Of a stretch of DNA of 38,220 bases, positions 1-7,176 are shown piece after piece; within the stretch, counting starts at the first letter, position 1, and the number at the start of each line of letters is the position of its first letter. The notes below the pieces were generated by a model, which ran no database searches, had not been told where the DNA came from, and saw nothing but the letters and a program-made list of their open reading frames with translations. The stretch spans positions 1 through 38,220 of the forward strand of contig CAMHAV010000008.1 in NCBI GenBank assembly GCA_946182865.1, read 5' to 3'. The position numbers and the translations under genes were made by a program. This DNA comes from an uncultured Clostridia bacterium (lineage in GTDB: Bacteria; Bacillota; Clostridia; Oscillospirales; Acutalibacteraceae).

Positions 1-44
1 CCTTAGTGGCAGCAAGGTAAATACAAATGCACTTTTGTCTGCAC

Positions 45-65
45 GCTAACGGCTAACCGCTAACC
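45..65. repeat. Three-unit heptamer tandem repeat (GCTAACS)
   Basis: Three consecutive 7-bp units (GCTAACG, GCTAACC, GCTAACC) lie directly before the AAGGAG ribosome binding site of the first gene. No function is evident. The rest of the first 79 bases shows no gene. Confidence 0.5.
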
Positions 66-79
66 AAGGAGTGACAGGT

Positions 80-532
80 ATGAAGCAGCATCCCTATATC
101 AGACGATTTTTCATTGTCATCATTGCCATCGGTATCACACTGACCGTGTTGACGATGCTGGCTTTATCACCGATCGGCTGGTTCGTCTATGAGACACAGT
201 ACAAGGAAACCGCGATTTCCACCTATACCTCTCCCGACGGCGTGTATCAACTGACCCTTTTGGAACGCGGCGAACCCACGTTTCCCTACGGCGCGGCGCA
301 CGGCAGATTTGTCCTGCAAAAGGGACGCGACAGGGTGAGCCGCTATGATTGGAACGCGAATTATGACGGCGTTACCCTGTCAAACAGTCTGGAATATTCG
401 CCGCCGGATGTGCAATGGCGGAGCGACAGGGTGACGGTGTGTATTGTCGATACCGAAAAAGGCGACTGGACGTATGATTTATATTACGATGGCAAAGTCG
501 AGGCGACAAACAGTGTCGCAGGCAACGCGTGA
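80..532 (+). CDS. Hypothetical membrane-anchored protein, 150 aa
   Basis: I do not recognise the family. One hydrophobic segment near residues 9-32 is followed by about 115 polar residues rich in aromatic and beta-type sequence, so it is probably an extracytoplasmic domain on a single N-terminal anchor. The ORF track begins at GTG 71, but AAGGAG at 66-71 sits 8 bases before ATG 80, which makes ATG the better start. Its overall plan resembles the membrane protein at 1706-2344 (N-terminal anchor, then a small soluble domain), but no homology is claimed. No terminator is evident after the stop. Confidence 0.75.
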   Translation: MKQHPYIRRFFIVIIAIGITLTVLTMLALSPIGWFVYETQYKETAISTYTSPDGVYQLTLLERGEPTFPYGAAHGRFVLQKGRDRVSRYDWNANYDGVTLSNSLEYSPPDVQWRSDRVTVCIVDTEKGDWTYDLYYDGKVEATNSVAGNA

Positions 533-614
533 TTTCACCAAGACAAACAAGTCTTTTCAAAATAACGCACAAATTCATACACAAAACATTCAAAAGTCAG
601 ACATGAAAAATGCA

Positions 615-642
615 TTGTATTTCCTTGACTTTGTGATATAAT
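615..642 (+). promoter_or_regulatory. Candidate sigma-A promoter for the DedA-family gene
   Basis: A perfect TATAAT (637-642) lies 16 bases after a weak -35 (TTGTAT, 615-620) and 36 bases before the start codon at 679. The -10 is convincing and the -35 is not. Confidence 0.45.
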
Positions 643-678
643 TAACAATAACCAAGAGCCAAAAGGTGGATGTGAAAA

Positions 679-1455
679 ATGGAAGAAATGGAAAGAGTCG
701 GCGTATTGCAGCCGCAGGCGATTGTGGCTTTGCCGGAGGACAAGCCGGTGACACAAGCCTTGAAAGAAAAGGAAGAACAACTGGAAGTAAAACTCGGAGA
801 AAAAATCGAAAAACCGCTCACCCAGTTAAAGGAACGAGCCGAAAAGGTACACGACAACAAGGCGGTGCGCATTCTGACCCATATCACCACCGTCGTGATT
901 CTGGCCGCGCTCGTCATCCTGACGATTCTCGGCTGGCGGAAGGGGATTTTCAACTCCCCCGAAACGCTGCAAGCGTGGATGGCGGGCTTCGGACTGGCGG
1001 CGCCGCTCATCTTCGTGGCGCTGCAGGCGCTGGAAGTGGGCATTCCCGTCATTCCGGGAGGGGTGACGCTGCTGTGCGGCGTGCTGATGTTCGGCCCGTG
1101 GTGGGGCTTCTGGTATAATTACATCGGCATCGCCATCGGTTCGCTGGTCGTGTTCGGGATTTCCCGCAAATACGGCAAGCCGCTGATGTATCGGCTGTTC
1201 TCCGCCGAATCCATCGAAAAATACGAGCATTGGACGGACGATCACGGACGCTTTGCCAAGCTCTTTGCGGTGGCAATCTTCCTTCCCGGCGCTCCCGACG
1301 GACTGATCTGTTACCTCGCGGGCACCACCAAGATGACATGGAAGACCTACTCGCTCATTATCCTGCTGTGCAAGCCCCTCTCCATCGCCCTCTACAGCCT
1401 CGGCCTCTTCTCCCTCTCCAAAGGCATTTCCGCTTTTGGCAGCGGAGTGGCCTGA
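679..1455 (+). CDS. TVP38/TMEM64 (DedA superfamily, VTT domain) membrane protein
   Basis: Polytopic membrane protein of 258 aa. Residues 1-75 are charged and probably coiled-coil, hence cytosolic. A transmembrane helix follows (about 70-92), then a VTT-type core. The core shows the family features: a re-entrant proline/glycine stretch (VIPGGVTLLCGVLMFG), a glycine-rich helix, FGISRKYGKP, and a C-terminal GAPDGLICYLAGTTKM segment. Relatives (COG0398) belong to the superfamily linked to lipid scrambling and membrane homeostasis; the substrate here is unknown. AAGGTGG before ATG 679 supports the start. The long charged N-terminal extension is unusual for a VTT protein. The 163-bp hairpin repeat begins 3 bases after the stop and may serve as its transcript end. 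Confidence 0.85.
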   Translation: MEEMERVGVLQPQAIVALPEDKPVTQALKEKEEQLEVKLGEKIEKPLTQLKERAEKVHDNKAVRILTHITTVVILAALVILTILGWRKGIFNSPETLQAWMAGFGLAAPLIFVALQALEVGIPVIPGGVTLLCGVLMFGPWWGFWYNYIGIAIGSLVVFGISRKYGKPLMYRLFSAESIEKYEHWTDDHGRFAKLFAVAIFLPGAPDGLICYLAGTTKMTWKTYSLIILLCKPLSIALYSLGLFSLSKGISAFGSGVA

Positions 1456-1457
1456 TA

Positions 1458-1620
1458 TTATACTAATTGTCGATTGAAAGTAGACAAACGATTTGCGAGG
1501 ATATTTTGTGACCTGCAAGAAAGAGGACGACGGCAGGCTGGCGCTTGCCTAGGACGATGACGCAGCAGGGCGCAAAATAGACCGCAAAGAATGTCTACTT
1601 TTGATTAACAATTAGTATTA
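1458..1620. repeat. 163-bp hairpin repeat element, copy 1
   Basis: The two ends are imperfect inverted repeats of about 50 bp: TTATACTAATTGTCGATT at the left, and the complement of GATTAACAATTAGTATTA at the right. A central stem is formed by GGCAGGC and GCTTGCC. The element matches 2444-2606 along its whole length without gaps. It starts 3 bases after the stop of the VTT-domain gene. It has no coding capacity. It could be a non-autonomous transposable element or a structured RNA/terminator module. Confidence 0.85.
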
Positions 1621-1649
1621 GTGTGAAATATCGAAAAGATTAGCAAACA

Positions 1650-1695
1650 AAAGGGCTGTCCCACTGGAATTCATTTCCTTATGGGACTGCCCTTT
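1650..1695 (-). terminator. Rho-independent terminator
   Basis: The inverted repeat AAAGGGCtGTCCCA / TGGGACtGCCCTTT lies just past the stop of the leftward gene at 1706-2344, followed on that strand by TTTTGTTT. It may act in both directions. Confidence 0.8.
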
Positions 1696-1705
1696 GTCTG
1701 TAAGA

Positions 1706-2344
1706 TTATACAAAAGACATCTTCTCTCCGTCTACATACAACGTATAATCCTCGTCCATATCGGTGACGAAGCCATAGTAAAACGGTATCGTATCGGGAT
1801 AATTGACAATCTCAAAATTGGTGTTGCGGTTGTCAATCACATTCGCCGCCACATCGGATATATTGCCCTCGGCGCTGTGCGTGACAATGACAAAGCAATC
1901 GTGGGTGCCGGGAACATACAGCCGCTCCGCCATACAGTAACGAAGCGTCGCCACCTCCCGTTTGCGGTTGTAGACGGTTTCCAGCTTCCACCTGCCGTCC
2001 TTCTTCTGAGGCAATACGTGGGTGGTCAGCCGATTGTCTCCCGTCTGCACCACCACCAGCGCACAGTTATTGTATTCGTCGATCTCCATGATCTCGCCGG
2101 TATGGTTGTAGCGGAAGGAGCTTTGCGGCGTGGCAAATCCCATGAGTAAATTTTCCACTGGCAGGAGGCAAAGCACGACCGTCACCGCGAGGAACACCCC
2201 GCCCGACCAGACCCACACGTCGCTGTCGTTTCTGACAAAACGGCGGCGGCGGGAGGTCACATCCTCGCGCGAATAGGTCAGCATCACAAACGCCACCGCC
2301 GCTGCCGCCAGCGCCAATATCACACGTATCGCAGTGTAAAGCAT
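1706..2344 (-). CDS. Hypothetical membrane protein, 212 aa
   Basis: Family not recognised. Two hydrophobic segments lie at the N-terminus (about 5-22 and 48-66), separated by a basic loop with RRRRFVRND. About 145 mostly beta-type residues follow and are probably extracytoplasmic. GGGAG 10 bases before ATG supports the start. The gene is monocistronic: it has its own promoter (2380-2408) and terminator (1650-1695), and it lies between the two direct copies of the 163-bp hairpin element. Recombination between those copies would delete it. Confidence 0.8.
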   Translation of the reverse strand: MLYTAIRVILALAAAAVAFVMLTYSREDVTSRRRRFVRNDSDVWVWSGGVFLAVTVVLCLLPVENLLMGFATPQSSFRYNHTGEIMEIDEYNNCALVVVQTGDNRLTTHVLPQKKDGRWKLETVYNRKREVATLRYCMAERLYVPGTHDCFVIVTHSAEGNISDVAANVIDNRNTNFEIVNYPDTIPFYYGFVTDMDEDYTLYVDGEKMSFV

Positions 2345-2379
2345 TTCAATCTATCTCCCGTCAATGGTTTCCTGCCTCT

Positions 2380-2408
2380 ATTTTACCATTTCAGCGGAGA
2401 CAATGCAA
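2380..2408 (-). promoter_or_regulatory. Candidate sigma-A promoter for the 1706-2344 gene
   Basis: On the minus strand, TTGCAT, 17 bases, then TAAAAT, lying 36-64 bases upstream of the start codon. Confidence 0.5.
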
Positions 2409-2443
2409 GACGCGCGACCAATTTTATAGAATCAATCTCCTGT

Positions 2444-2606
2444 TTATACTAATTGTCGATTGAAAGTAGACAAATGATTTGCGAGGATATTTCGTGTCAT
2501 GCGAGGATGACGACAACGGCGGGCTGGCGCCCGCCTAGGAGGAAGACGAAGCAGGGCGCGAAATAGACCGCAAAGCATGTCTACTTTTGATTGACAATTA
2601 GTATTA
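2444..2606. repeat. 163-bp hairpin repeat element, copy 2
   Basis: Same length and orientation as copy 1 at 1458-1620. Its central stem is a perfect GGCGGGC/GCCCGCC. Several differences from copy 1 keep base pairing (see findings). Its right end supplies the TAA stop codon (2604-2606, minus strand) of the DUF4349 gene. Confidence 0.85.
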
Positions 2607-3719
2607 CTTCTTCTCCGGCGCTTTTGTGTCCTGCGCGGCGGGGGAATCGGAACCCGCCTGCTGCGGCGCGGTATAGGTCGGCGTATAATAGACAGTCGGG
2701 GCAGCAGGGGCGGACGACTTGGGAGCCTTGGGTGCTTTGGGGTGCTTCTTGCGGTATCTGCGGATCAGGAAGAACATCACGCCCGCGATCAGCAGCACAG
2801 GAGACAGCACCACAATGGCGATGATAAGCCACAGCAGCAGCGACCACAGGAAATTGAGCACGCTCAGAAAACCGTTCTTCATGAGCTTGCAGAAATCACC
2901 GAAACTGAGGGAATCCCAGTGGAAATCCTCGATTTCCTCGGCATTCTTGTCGCGCTGACGGATATTCAGATAAACGGTCGAGAGGTCTACACGGGAATCA
3001 TAATATTTCAGTGTGCCCTCCATCGACTCGATCTCGGCGGTCAGGTCGGTGATGTATCGCTGCACCTCCAGCGATTCCTGAATGGTTTTGGCTTCACTCA
3101 GCAGCTTGTAGTAGTTCTTGAGGGCCTCTTTTTTGCTCTCCAGGCGCAGCTTCACGTCATAATATTCGCGGGTCACGTCGTCGGAGGAAATCTCCGATCT
3201 TGTCACCTTGTCGGTCTTTTCGGCAAGGGTGATGAATTCTTCCAGCTTATCGGGCGCAATTTTCAGCGTCGCATTGATATTGAGATATTCATAATCGCCG
3301 TAGCTTTCATAGGATTTGCTCACGTTCTGCTCGCTGCCGCCGTTTTCCTTGGCGAACTTCATCAGCGTCTGGTAGCACTTTTCCGCGTCGTCCGACTCCA
3401 TATCAATATTGGCGGTGCGGATAATCTTATCCTCCATCCGGTCGGCGGATTTGTCGTTCGACTTGGCGCCGGAACGTGAAACATCCTCTACGGCAGCATC
3501 GTCATATTCCTCATAGAATGCTTCATTTTCCGCGGCATTTCCGGCTTCCATCACTTCGGAGTATTCGTTGTACATGTAACCGTCAGCGGAAGATTTCGCC
3601 CCTTCGGCGGAGGATGAAGCCCCGCACGAGACAACGCTCATACACATCAGCAGCGCCGCGGCGACGGCAGCAATACGCCATGTTTTCTTCCTGTTGCTTC
3701 TTTTTTCCGTTTTTTTCAT
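2604..3719 (-). CDS. DUF4349 lipoprotein
   Basis: Protein of 371 aa from ATG 3719, preceded by AAGGAG at 10 bases. The ORF-track start at 3896 is an upstream extension. The N-terminus MKKTEKRSNRKK plus a hydrophobic stretch ends in a lipobox (SVVSC), so it is a predicted lipoprotein. After an acidic low-complexity linker comes the DUF4349 domain (about 135-300): IIRTANIDMES, a helical coiled-coil part, and the VDLSTVYLNIRQR ending. A transmembrane helix and a basic, Pro/Ala-rich tail follow. DUF4349 proteins are widespread Firmicutes envelope proteins of unclear role. The stop codon falls inside hairpin repeat copy 2, so the last codons may have been altered by that insertion. Confidence 0.9.
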   Translation of the reverse strand: MKKTEKRSNRKKTWRIAAVAAALLMCMSVVSCGASSSAEGAKSSADGYMYNEYSEVMEAGNAAENEAFYEEYDDAAVEDVSRSGAKSNDKSADRMEDKIIRTANIDMESDDAEKCYQTLMKFAKENGGSEQNVSKSYESYGDYEYLNINATLKIAPDKLEEFITLAEKTDKVTRSEISSDDVTREYYDVKLRLESKKEALKNYYKLLSEAKTIQESLEVQRYITDLTAEIESMEGTLKYYDSRVDLSTVYLNIRQRDKNAEEIEDFHWDSLSFGDFCKLMKNGFLSVLNFLWSLLLWLIIAIVVLSPVLLIAGVMFFLIRRYRKKHPKAPKAPKSSAPAAPTVYYTPTYTAPQQAGSDSPAAQDTKAPEKK

Positions 3720-3742
3720 ATCATACACGCTCCTTTGATTTG

Positions 3743-3772
3743 TGTAGAATCGCTGGCTTTGATCTGTGTCAA
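3743..3772 (-). promoter_or_regulatory. Candidate promoter for the DUF4349 gene
   Basis: On the minus strand, a perfect TTGACA (3772-3767), 18 bases, then a weak -10 TCTACA, about 24 bases before the start codon. Confidence 0.4.
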
Positions 3773-3845
3773 AAGCCTTACATCTATCATAACTCTGTTT
3801 TTTTTGAAAAGGTTGGAAAAAAGGGATGATTTTTATAAAAAAATA

Positions 3846-3854
3846 TGCTATGAT
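3846..3854 (+). promoter_or_regulatory. Extended -10 promoter element for the Nif11-like gene
   Basis: TGCTATGAT is an extended -10 (TGnTATGAT) 75 bases before ATG 3929. No good -35 was seen, as is usual for this class. Confidence 0.35.
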
Positions 3855-3928
3855 AGAGAGTAAGGATATGTTTCCCTTGCGAATCAAACCCGACACCTAT
3901 TATTTCCTTTATAGAAAGCGTGATCTGT

Positions 3929-4201
3929 ATGAATGAAACACTCAACCGACTGCTTATGGCAGCTCTTCACGATGAGAGCATCAAAGCCGCACTTCTCGCG
4001 ACCAAATCCGCCGCCGATCCGTCCGCCGCGTTCTGTGAATGCGCCACCTCACTGGGCTATCCCGTCACGGTGGGGGAGCTCTTCACCATGGGAGAGGAAT
4101 TCAACGCGGCTATGCTGCGCAGCGTCAACGGCGGCGGCGTGGAAGGCCCCGACGGCTGGGACGACGCTTACGGCATGTTTTTCGCGGCTCTGGAAAACTA
4201 A
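3929..4201 (+). CDS. Nif11-like small protein (possible RiPP-type leader)
   Basis: A 90-aa acidic protein. Residues 1-50 follow the Nif11 leader pattern: an N-terminal helix, then DPSAAFCECATSLGYPVTVGEL. Residues 55-70 (GEEFNAAMLRSVNGGG) carry the Gly-rich motif at which Nif11-type RiPP leaders are usually cut. The remaining 20 residues end in DDAYGMFFAALEN, with no Cys and no Ser/Thr, so lanthionine or thiazole formation in that part is impossible. ATG 3929 is preferred over GTG 3920; the ribosome site is weak (GAAAG). No maturation enzyme or peptidase-containing exporter is adjacent. Gut Clostridia have many such stand-alone proteins, so a housekeeping role is as likely as a peptide precursor. 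Confidence 0.65.
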   Translation: MNETLNRLLMAALHDESIKAALLATKSAADPSAAFCECATSLGYPVTVGELFTMGEEFNAAMLRSVNGGGVEGPDGWDDAYGMFFAALEN

Positions 4202-4208
4202 ACCGTAA

Positions 4209-4235
4209 TGTGAAATGTGAAATGTGAAATGTGAA
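4209..4235. repeat. TGTGAAA heptamer tandem repeat
   Basis: About four units of TGTGAAA follow the Nif11-like gene and run into TTGTAAAGTG. A related array in the opposite orientation lies at 29981-30005. The remaining bases up to rsmA show no gene. Confidence 0.7.
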
Positions 4236-4323
4236 GTTGTAAAGTGTAAAGGTCTGGTGTGTCTCTGCCGGATGGAATCACTCCACGCTTCACTCTTTAC
4301 TCTGTTAAAAAGGGGTTTTCTGA

Positions 4324-5190
4324 TTGGCTTCTCTTTCGGATATCGGAACGATCAAAGACATCATGCAGCGACACGGGTTCGCTTTTTCCAAGGGGCTGGG
4401 GCAGAATTTTCTGATCAATCCCTCGGTCTGCCCGCGTATGGCGGAAATGGGCGGCGCCAATCCCGACGCGGGTATATTGGAAATCGGGCCGGGCATCGGC
4501 GTGCTGACTGCGGAACTCGCCAAACGCGCCAAAAAAGTCGTTGCCGTGGAACTGGACGACCGGCTGCTGCCTGTGCTGGATGAAACGCTGGCGGAATACG
4601 ACAATGTAACCATCATTCACGGAGACGTGATGAAACTCGATTTACGGGCGCTCATCGCGGAACACTTCGCGGATTGCGCCGAGGTCGCGGTATGCGCCAA
4701 CCTGCCGTATTACATCACCTCTCCCGTCATTATGGCGCTGCTGGAGGGCCAACTGCCGGTTCGCTCTGTGACGGTCATGGTGCAGAAAGAAGCGGCCGAC
4801 CGCATCTGCGCTCCACTGGGCAGCCGGGAAAGCGGTGCGCTCACCGTGGCGGTCAACTATTACGCACGGCCGGAGATCCTTTTTAAGGTCAGCCGCGGCA
4901 GCTTCATGCCGCCGCCCAACGTGGATTCGGCCGTCATCCGCATGGTCATCCGTGAGCGGCCGGAATACGACGTGGGAGACGAGTCTGTCTTTTTCCGCGC
5001 GGTCAAGGCGGGCTTTTCCCAGCGCCGCAAGACGCTCTCCAATTCCCTGACCTCGGGCGGTTTTCTCAGCCGTGAACAGGCGCTGGCCGCACTGGAACAG
5101 GCCGACATCCCCCCCAATACCCGCATCGAAGCGCTGGATATGGCGGGCCTGGCAGCGTTGTCCCGCAGTATTTTTCAAATAAAATCATAA
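4324..5190 (+). CDS. rsmA: 16S rRNA (adenine1518-N6/adenine1519-N6)-dimethyltransferase RsmA (KsgA)
   Basis: Transfers four methyl groups from S-adenosylmethionine to two adjacent adenines in the 3' hairpin of 16S rRNA, a late step in 30S subunit assembly. The protein has 288 aa, normal for the family. KGLGQNFL at 23-30 is the conserved N-terminal RNA/SAM region. LEIGPGIGVL (about 52-61) is SAM motif I, and NLPYYI (126-131) is the catalytic motif IV. The C-terminal part (SQRRKTLSNSL, later a helical segment) matches the RNA-binding subdomain. Translation starts at TTG 4324, supported by AAGGGG upstream and by the homologous N-terminus. It appears to be transcribed alone or with the preceding small gene. 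Confidence 0.95.
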   Translation: MASLSDIGTIKDIMQRHGFAFSKGLGQNFLINPSVCPRMAEMGGANPDAGILEIGPGIGVLTAELAKRAKKVVAVELDDRLLPVLDETLAEYDNVTIIHGDVMKLDLRALIAEHFADCAEVAVCANLPYYITSPVIMALLEGQLPVRSVTVMVQKEAADRICAPLGSRESGALTVAVNYYARPEILFKVSRGSFMPPPNVDSAVIRMVIRERPEYDVGDESVFFRAVKAGFSQRRKTLSNSLTSGGFLSREQALAALEQADIPPNTRIEALDMAGLAALSRSIFQIKS

Positions 5191-5196
5191 AAATAC

Positions 5197-5225
5197 TGTA
5201 CAAAATCCAAAAGATATTATATAAT
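5197..5225 (+). promoter_or_regulatory. Candidate sigma-A promoter for the 5293-6144 gene
   Basis: TGTACA, 17 bases, then a perfect TATAAT, 68 bases before the GTG start. Confidence 0.6.
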
Positions 5226-5292
5226 AATAGAATGAGTAAAACAACTGGCCGTCAGGCAGTACAGAATCATTTCTTTCGGGAGGTTTGCAAGG

Positions 5293-6144
5293 GTGAACAA
5301 GGAATTTAAAAAAGCGACGTATATGTCTGTCATTGTTATTTTTTTACTGGGCGTCATGGCGCTGGTAGCGGTTTCGGTCGCAAGCTATTTCTCATTTGAT
5401 GAGGTCGTCGTGATGATAGGCGAAATCGTAGCGCTGCTGGCGTTTCTTGGGCTGCTGGTGATGTGTGTTTCCGCCAAAAGTACTTATAATCAGGTGTGTT
5501 CCCGTTTTGCGGAATACATCGTCAACAATCGTAAAAAAGACTCGGACAAGCGCACAAACGACGCTGAACGCATCAAAGAAATTCAGAATATGAAAGCCGC
5601 TGCCGCACAGGAAAAAGAAAGAGCTGTCGCGGCCGCGCTGGAGCAGGGTCGCAGCGAAGGCGCCAAGGCTGCACTGGAGGGTCAGTATTCGTCTGCACAG
5701 CCGTATCAGCAGACAGCGCAGGCTGTTTCTCAGGTACCGCAGCCGCAGGCCGCCCCCACCTATGCGCAACCCCCTGTCATGCAGACTCCGGCGGAGGAAA
5801 TGCTATATAATGAATACGGTGAGCCGGTGATGGTTCGCCGCCGTGTACGCCGCGCGCAGGTTCCCGCCGAGGGCGAAATGCTCTATGACGGTATGGGCAA
5901 CCCCGTTATCCGCCGCAACCAAGGGCTTTGGGAATCAATTGAACCCCGCCGCGAAATCATTGTGAAGCTGGAAACCGCTCCCAACACCACCGCTTTTGTC
6001 ACCAATATCGAAAAGACAGAAGCCTCCGATCCCTCCACCGTCGCCCCTGCCTCCGACAGTTCCGTCTCCGGCAGCTCCGCCTTTGGCAATTATACCTATG
6101 GATATCCTGCCTCCGGCGACACTACCTCCGGCAAGGTGCAATAA
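5293..6144 (+). CDS. Hypothetical two-helix membrane protein with internal repeat
   Basis: Family not recognised; 283 aa. Two transmembrane helices (about 9-31 and 39-61) are followed by a charged coiled-coil region (70-125), then a Gln/Pro/Ala-rich linker. A duplicated short module follows: EEMLYNEYGEPVMVRRR and GEMLYDGMGNPVIRR. The tail is Ser/Thr/Ala-rich and low in complexity. GGGAGG 9 bases before GTG 5293 supports that start. It has its own promoter and a strong terminator. The coiled coil plus paired motifs suggest a protein-binding scaffold at the membrane, but that is inference only. Confidence 0.8.
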   Translation: MNKEFKKATYMSVIVIFLLGVMALVAVSVASYFSFDEVVVMIGEIVALLAFLGLLVMCVSAKSTYNQVCSRFAEYIVNNRKKDSDKRTNDAERIKEIQNMKAAAAQEKERAVAAALEQGRSEGAKAALEGQYSSAQPYQQTAQAVSQVPQPQAAPTYAQPPVMQTPAEEMLYNEYGEPVMVRRRVRRAQVPAEGEMLYDGMGNPVIRRNQGLWESIEPRREIIVKLETAPNTTAFVTNIEKTEASDPSTVAPASDSSVSGSSAFGNYTYGYPASGDTTSGKVQ

Positions 6145-6165
6145 TTCTCTTGGTACAAAATATCA

Positions 6166-6214
6166 AACATGGGCAGTCCGCGCCGTTCGGGCGCGAGACT
6201 GCCCATGTTTTTTT
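6166..6214 (+). terminator. Rho-independent terminator
   Basis: A long stem, AACATGGGCAGTC with GACTGCCCATGTT, is followed by TTTTTTT, 21 bases after the stop of the 5293-6144 gene. Confidence 0.9.
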
Positions 6215-6315
6215 AATTTTTTGTTTCTTTTTTAAAAGCGGGGTATCAATCAAAAAATCTCCGACATACTATAATTATTAATACCATTCATTTTCCGTCG
6301 GGGAGGTAATAAAAT

Positions 6316-6453
6316 ATGCATGGATTCCTTTTAATTATGATAGGCCTTTTTATCGGGGGACTGACCGGCGTAGCGACCATGTGTCTCATGCAGGTGACCA
6401 AATGCGATCACTGCCCCCGTGGGAAGCCTCCTGTCAACTGGGACGAGAAGTGA
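6316..6453 (+). CDS. DUF3789-like single-pass small membrane protein, 45 aa
   Basis: Absent from the ORF track because of its size. GGGGAGG lies 9-10 bases before ATG 6316. The product is MHGFLLIMIGLFIGGLTGVA, then TMCLMQV and a short polar tail with CDHC. One Gly-rich transmembrane helix followed by a small cytosolic tail fits the DUF3789 family of tiny Firmicutes membrane proteins; function is unknown. The CxxC pair in the tail could bind a metal. Its last 20 bases overlap the 3' end of the convergent DUF6630 gene. Confidence 0.7.
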   Translation: MHGFLLIMIGLFIGGLTGVATMCLMQVTKCDHCPRGKPPVNWDEK

Positions 6454-7045
6454 TGCGAATGCCGACTTCGCCTGCCGTTTCCGCCGCCTGTGCATAATCC
6501 GCCAAATGTGCTGCTCCCAGCACATAGCTGTCACTGTCGATGTCAATGCCGTACACCGTGATTCCCGACTGCCCCGCGTATTCGTTGAACTGCGCCACCC
6601 AGTCGGGAATGTTTTTCTCCCGGACAAACGACAGGTTTTTCAGAGAAAAGACAATGCCGTTGTTCCTGATAATCTCTTCCAGTGCCGACCGGAATTCCTC
6701 CGCGTCGTCCTTCCAGTCCAGTTCACAAAGATAATCCGCCTCTATGGCAGCGTCCACCGCCGCGATCAATTGCAGCCACGGCGCCGCTTCCTCGTTGTAT
6801 TCCAGACCGCGTTCATCATAGGCTTCTTCATGCGCTTCACAATAGGCCTTGGTATCCGCAAGGCACTCCGTCATCTTTGCCTCTACCGCCTTGTCTCCAT
6901 GGCAGAGAACCGAGAAACTAAACAGCAACGCTTCTCCAAACGTCTTGGGACTTTCGGGTTCTTCCGGCGCGGGGACGCTATCCAAATGAAACAAATCAAT
7001 CAGCCGCATTTTATCATCACTTTCCCATGCTTGTTTTTTCTTCAT
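6434..7045 (-). CDS. DUF6630 family protein
   Basis: Soluble acidic protein of about 203 aa. It matches the DUF6630 pattern: an AYDERGLEY segment, LCELDWKDDAEEFRSALEEI, then IPDWVAQFNEY and YGIDIDSDSYVLG. No catalytic residues are recognisable and no function is known for the family. The start is uncertain. ATG 7045 (with GGGGAA at 10 bases) and ATG 7009 (with GGGAAAG) are both possible; the ORF-track start at 7087 has no ribosome site. It converges with, and overlaps by 20 bases, the small gene at 6316-6453. Confidence 0.8.
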   Translation of the reverse strand: MKKKQAWESDDKMRLIDLFHLDSVPAPEEPESPKTFGEALLFSFSVLCHGDKAVEAKMTECLADTKAYCEAHEEAYDERGLEYNEEAAPWLQLIAAVDAAIEADYLCELDWKDDAEEFRSALEEIIRNNGIVFSLKNLSFVREKNIPDWVAQFNEYAGQSGITVYGIDIDSDSYVLGAAHLADYAQAAETAGEVGIRITSRPS

Positions 7046-7092
7046 TTTAGCACAATTCCCCGTGAAACGCAAGACAGGATTCGACAAACAAC

Positions 7093-7131
7093 AAAAAATC
7101 CCCGCGTCCGTTAAGACATAGGGATTTTTTT
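7093..7131. terminator. Terminator between spoVAE and the DUF6630 gene
   Basis: AAAAATCCC pairs with GGGATTTTT, with T tracts on both strands. It lies downstream of spoVAE on the minus strand. Confidence 0.65.
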
Positions 7132-7176
7132 GATGGATGCCCGAAGAAAAAACGCGTCTGCGGAGACAGGAACCGT

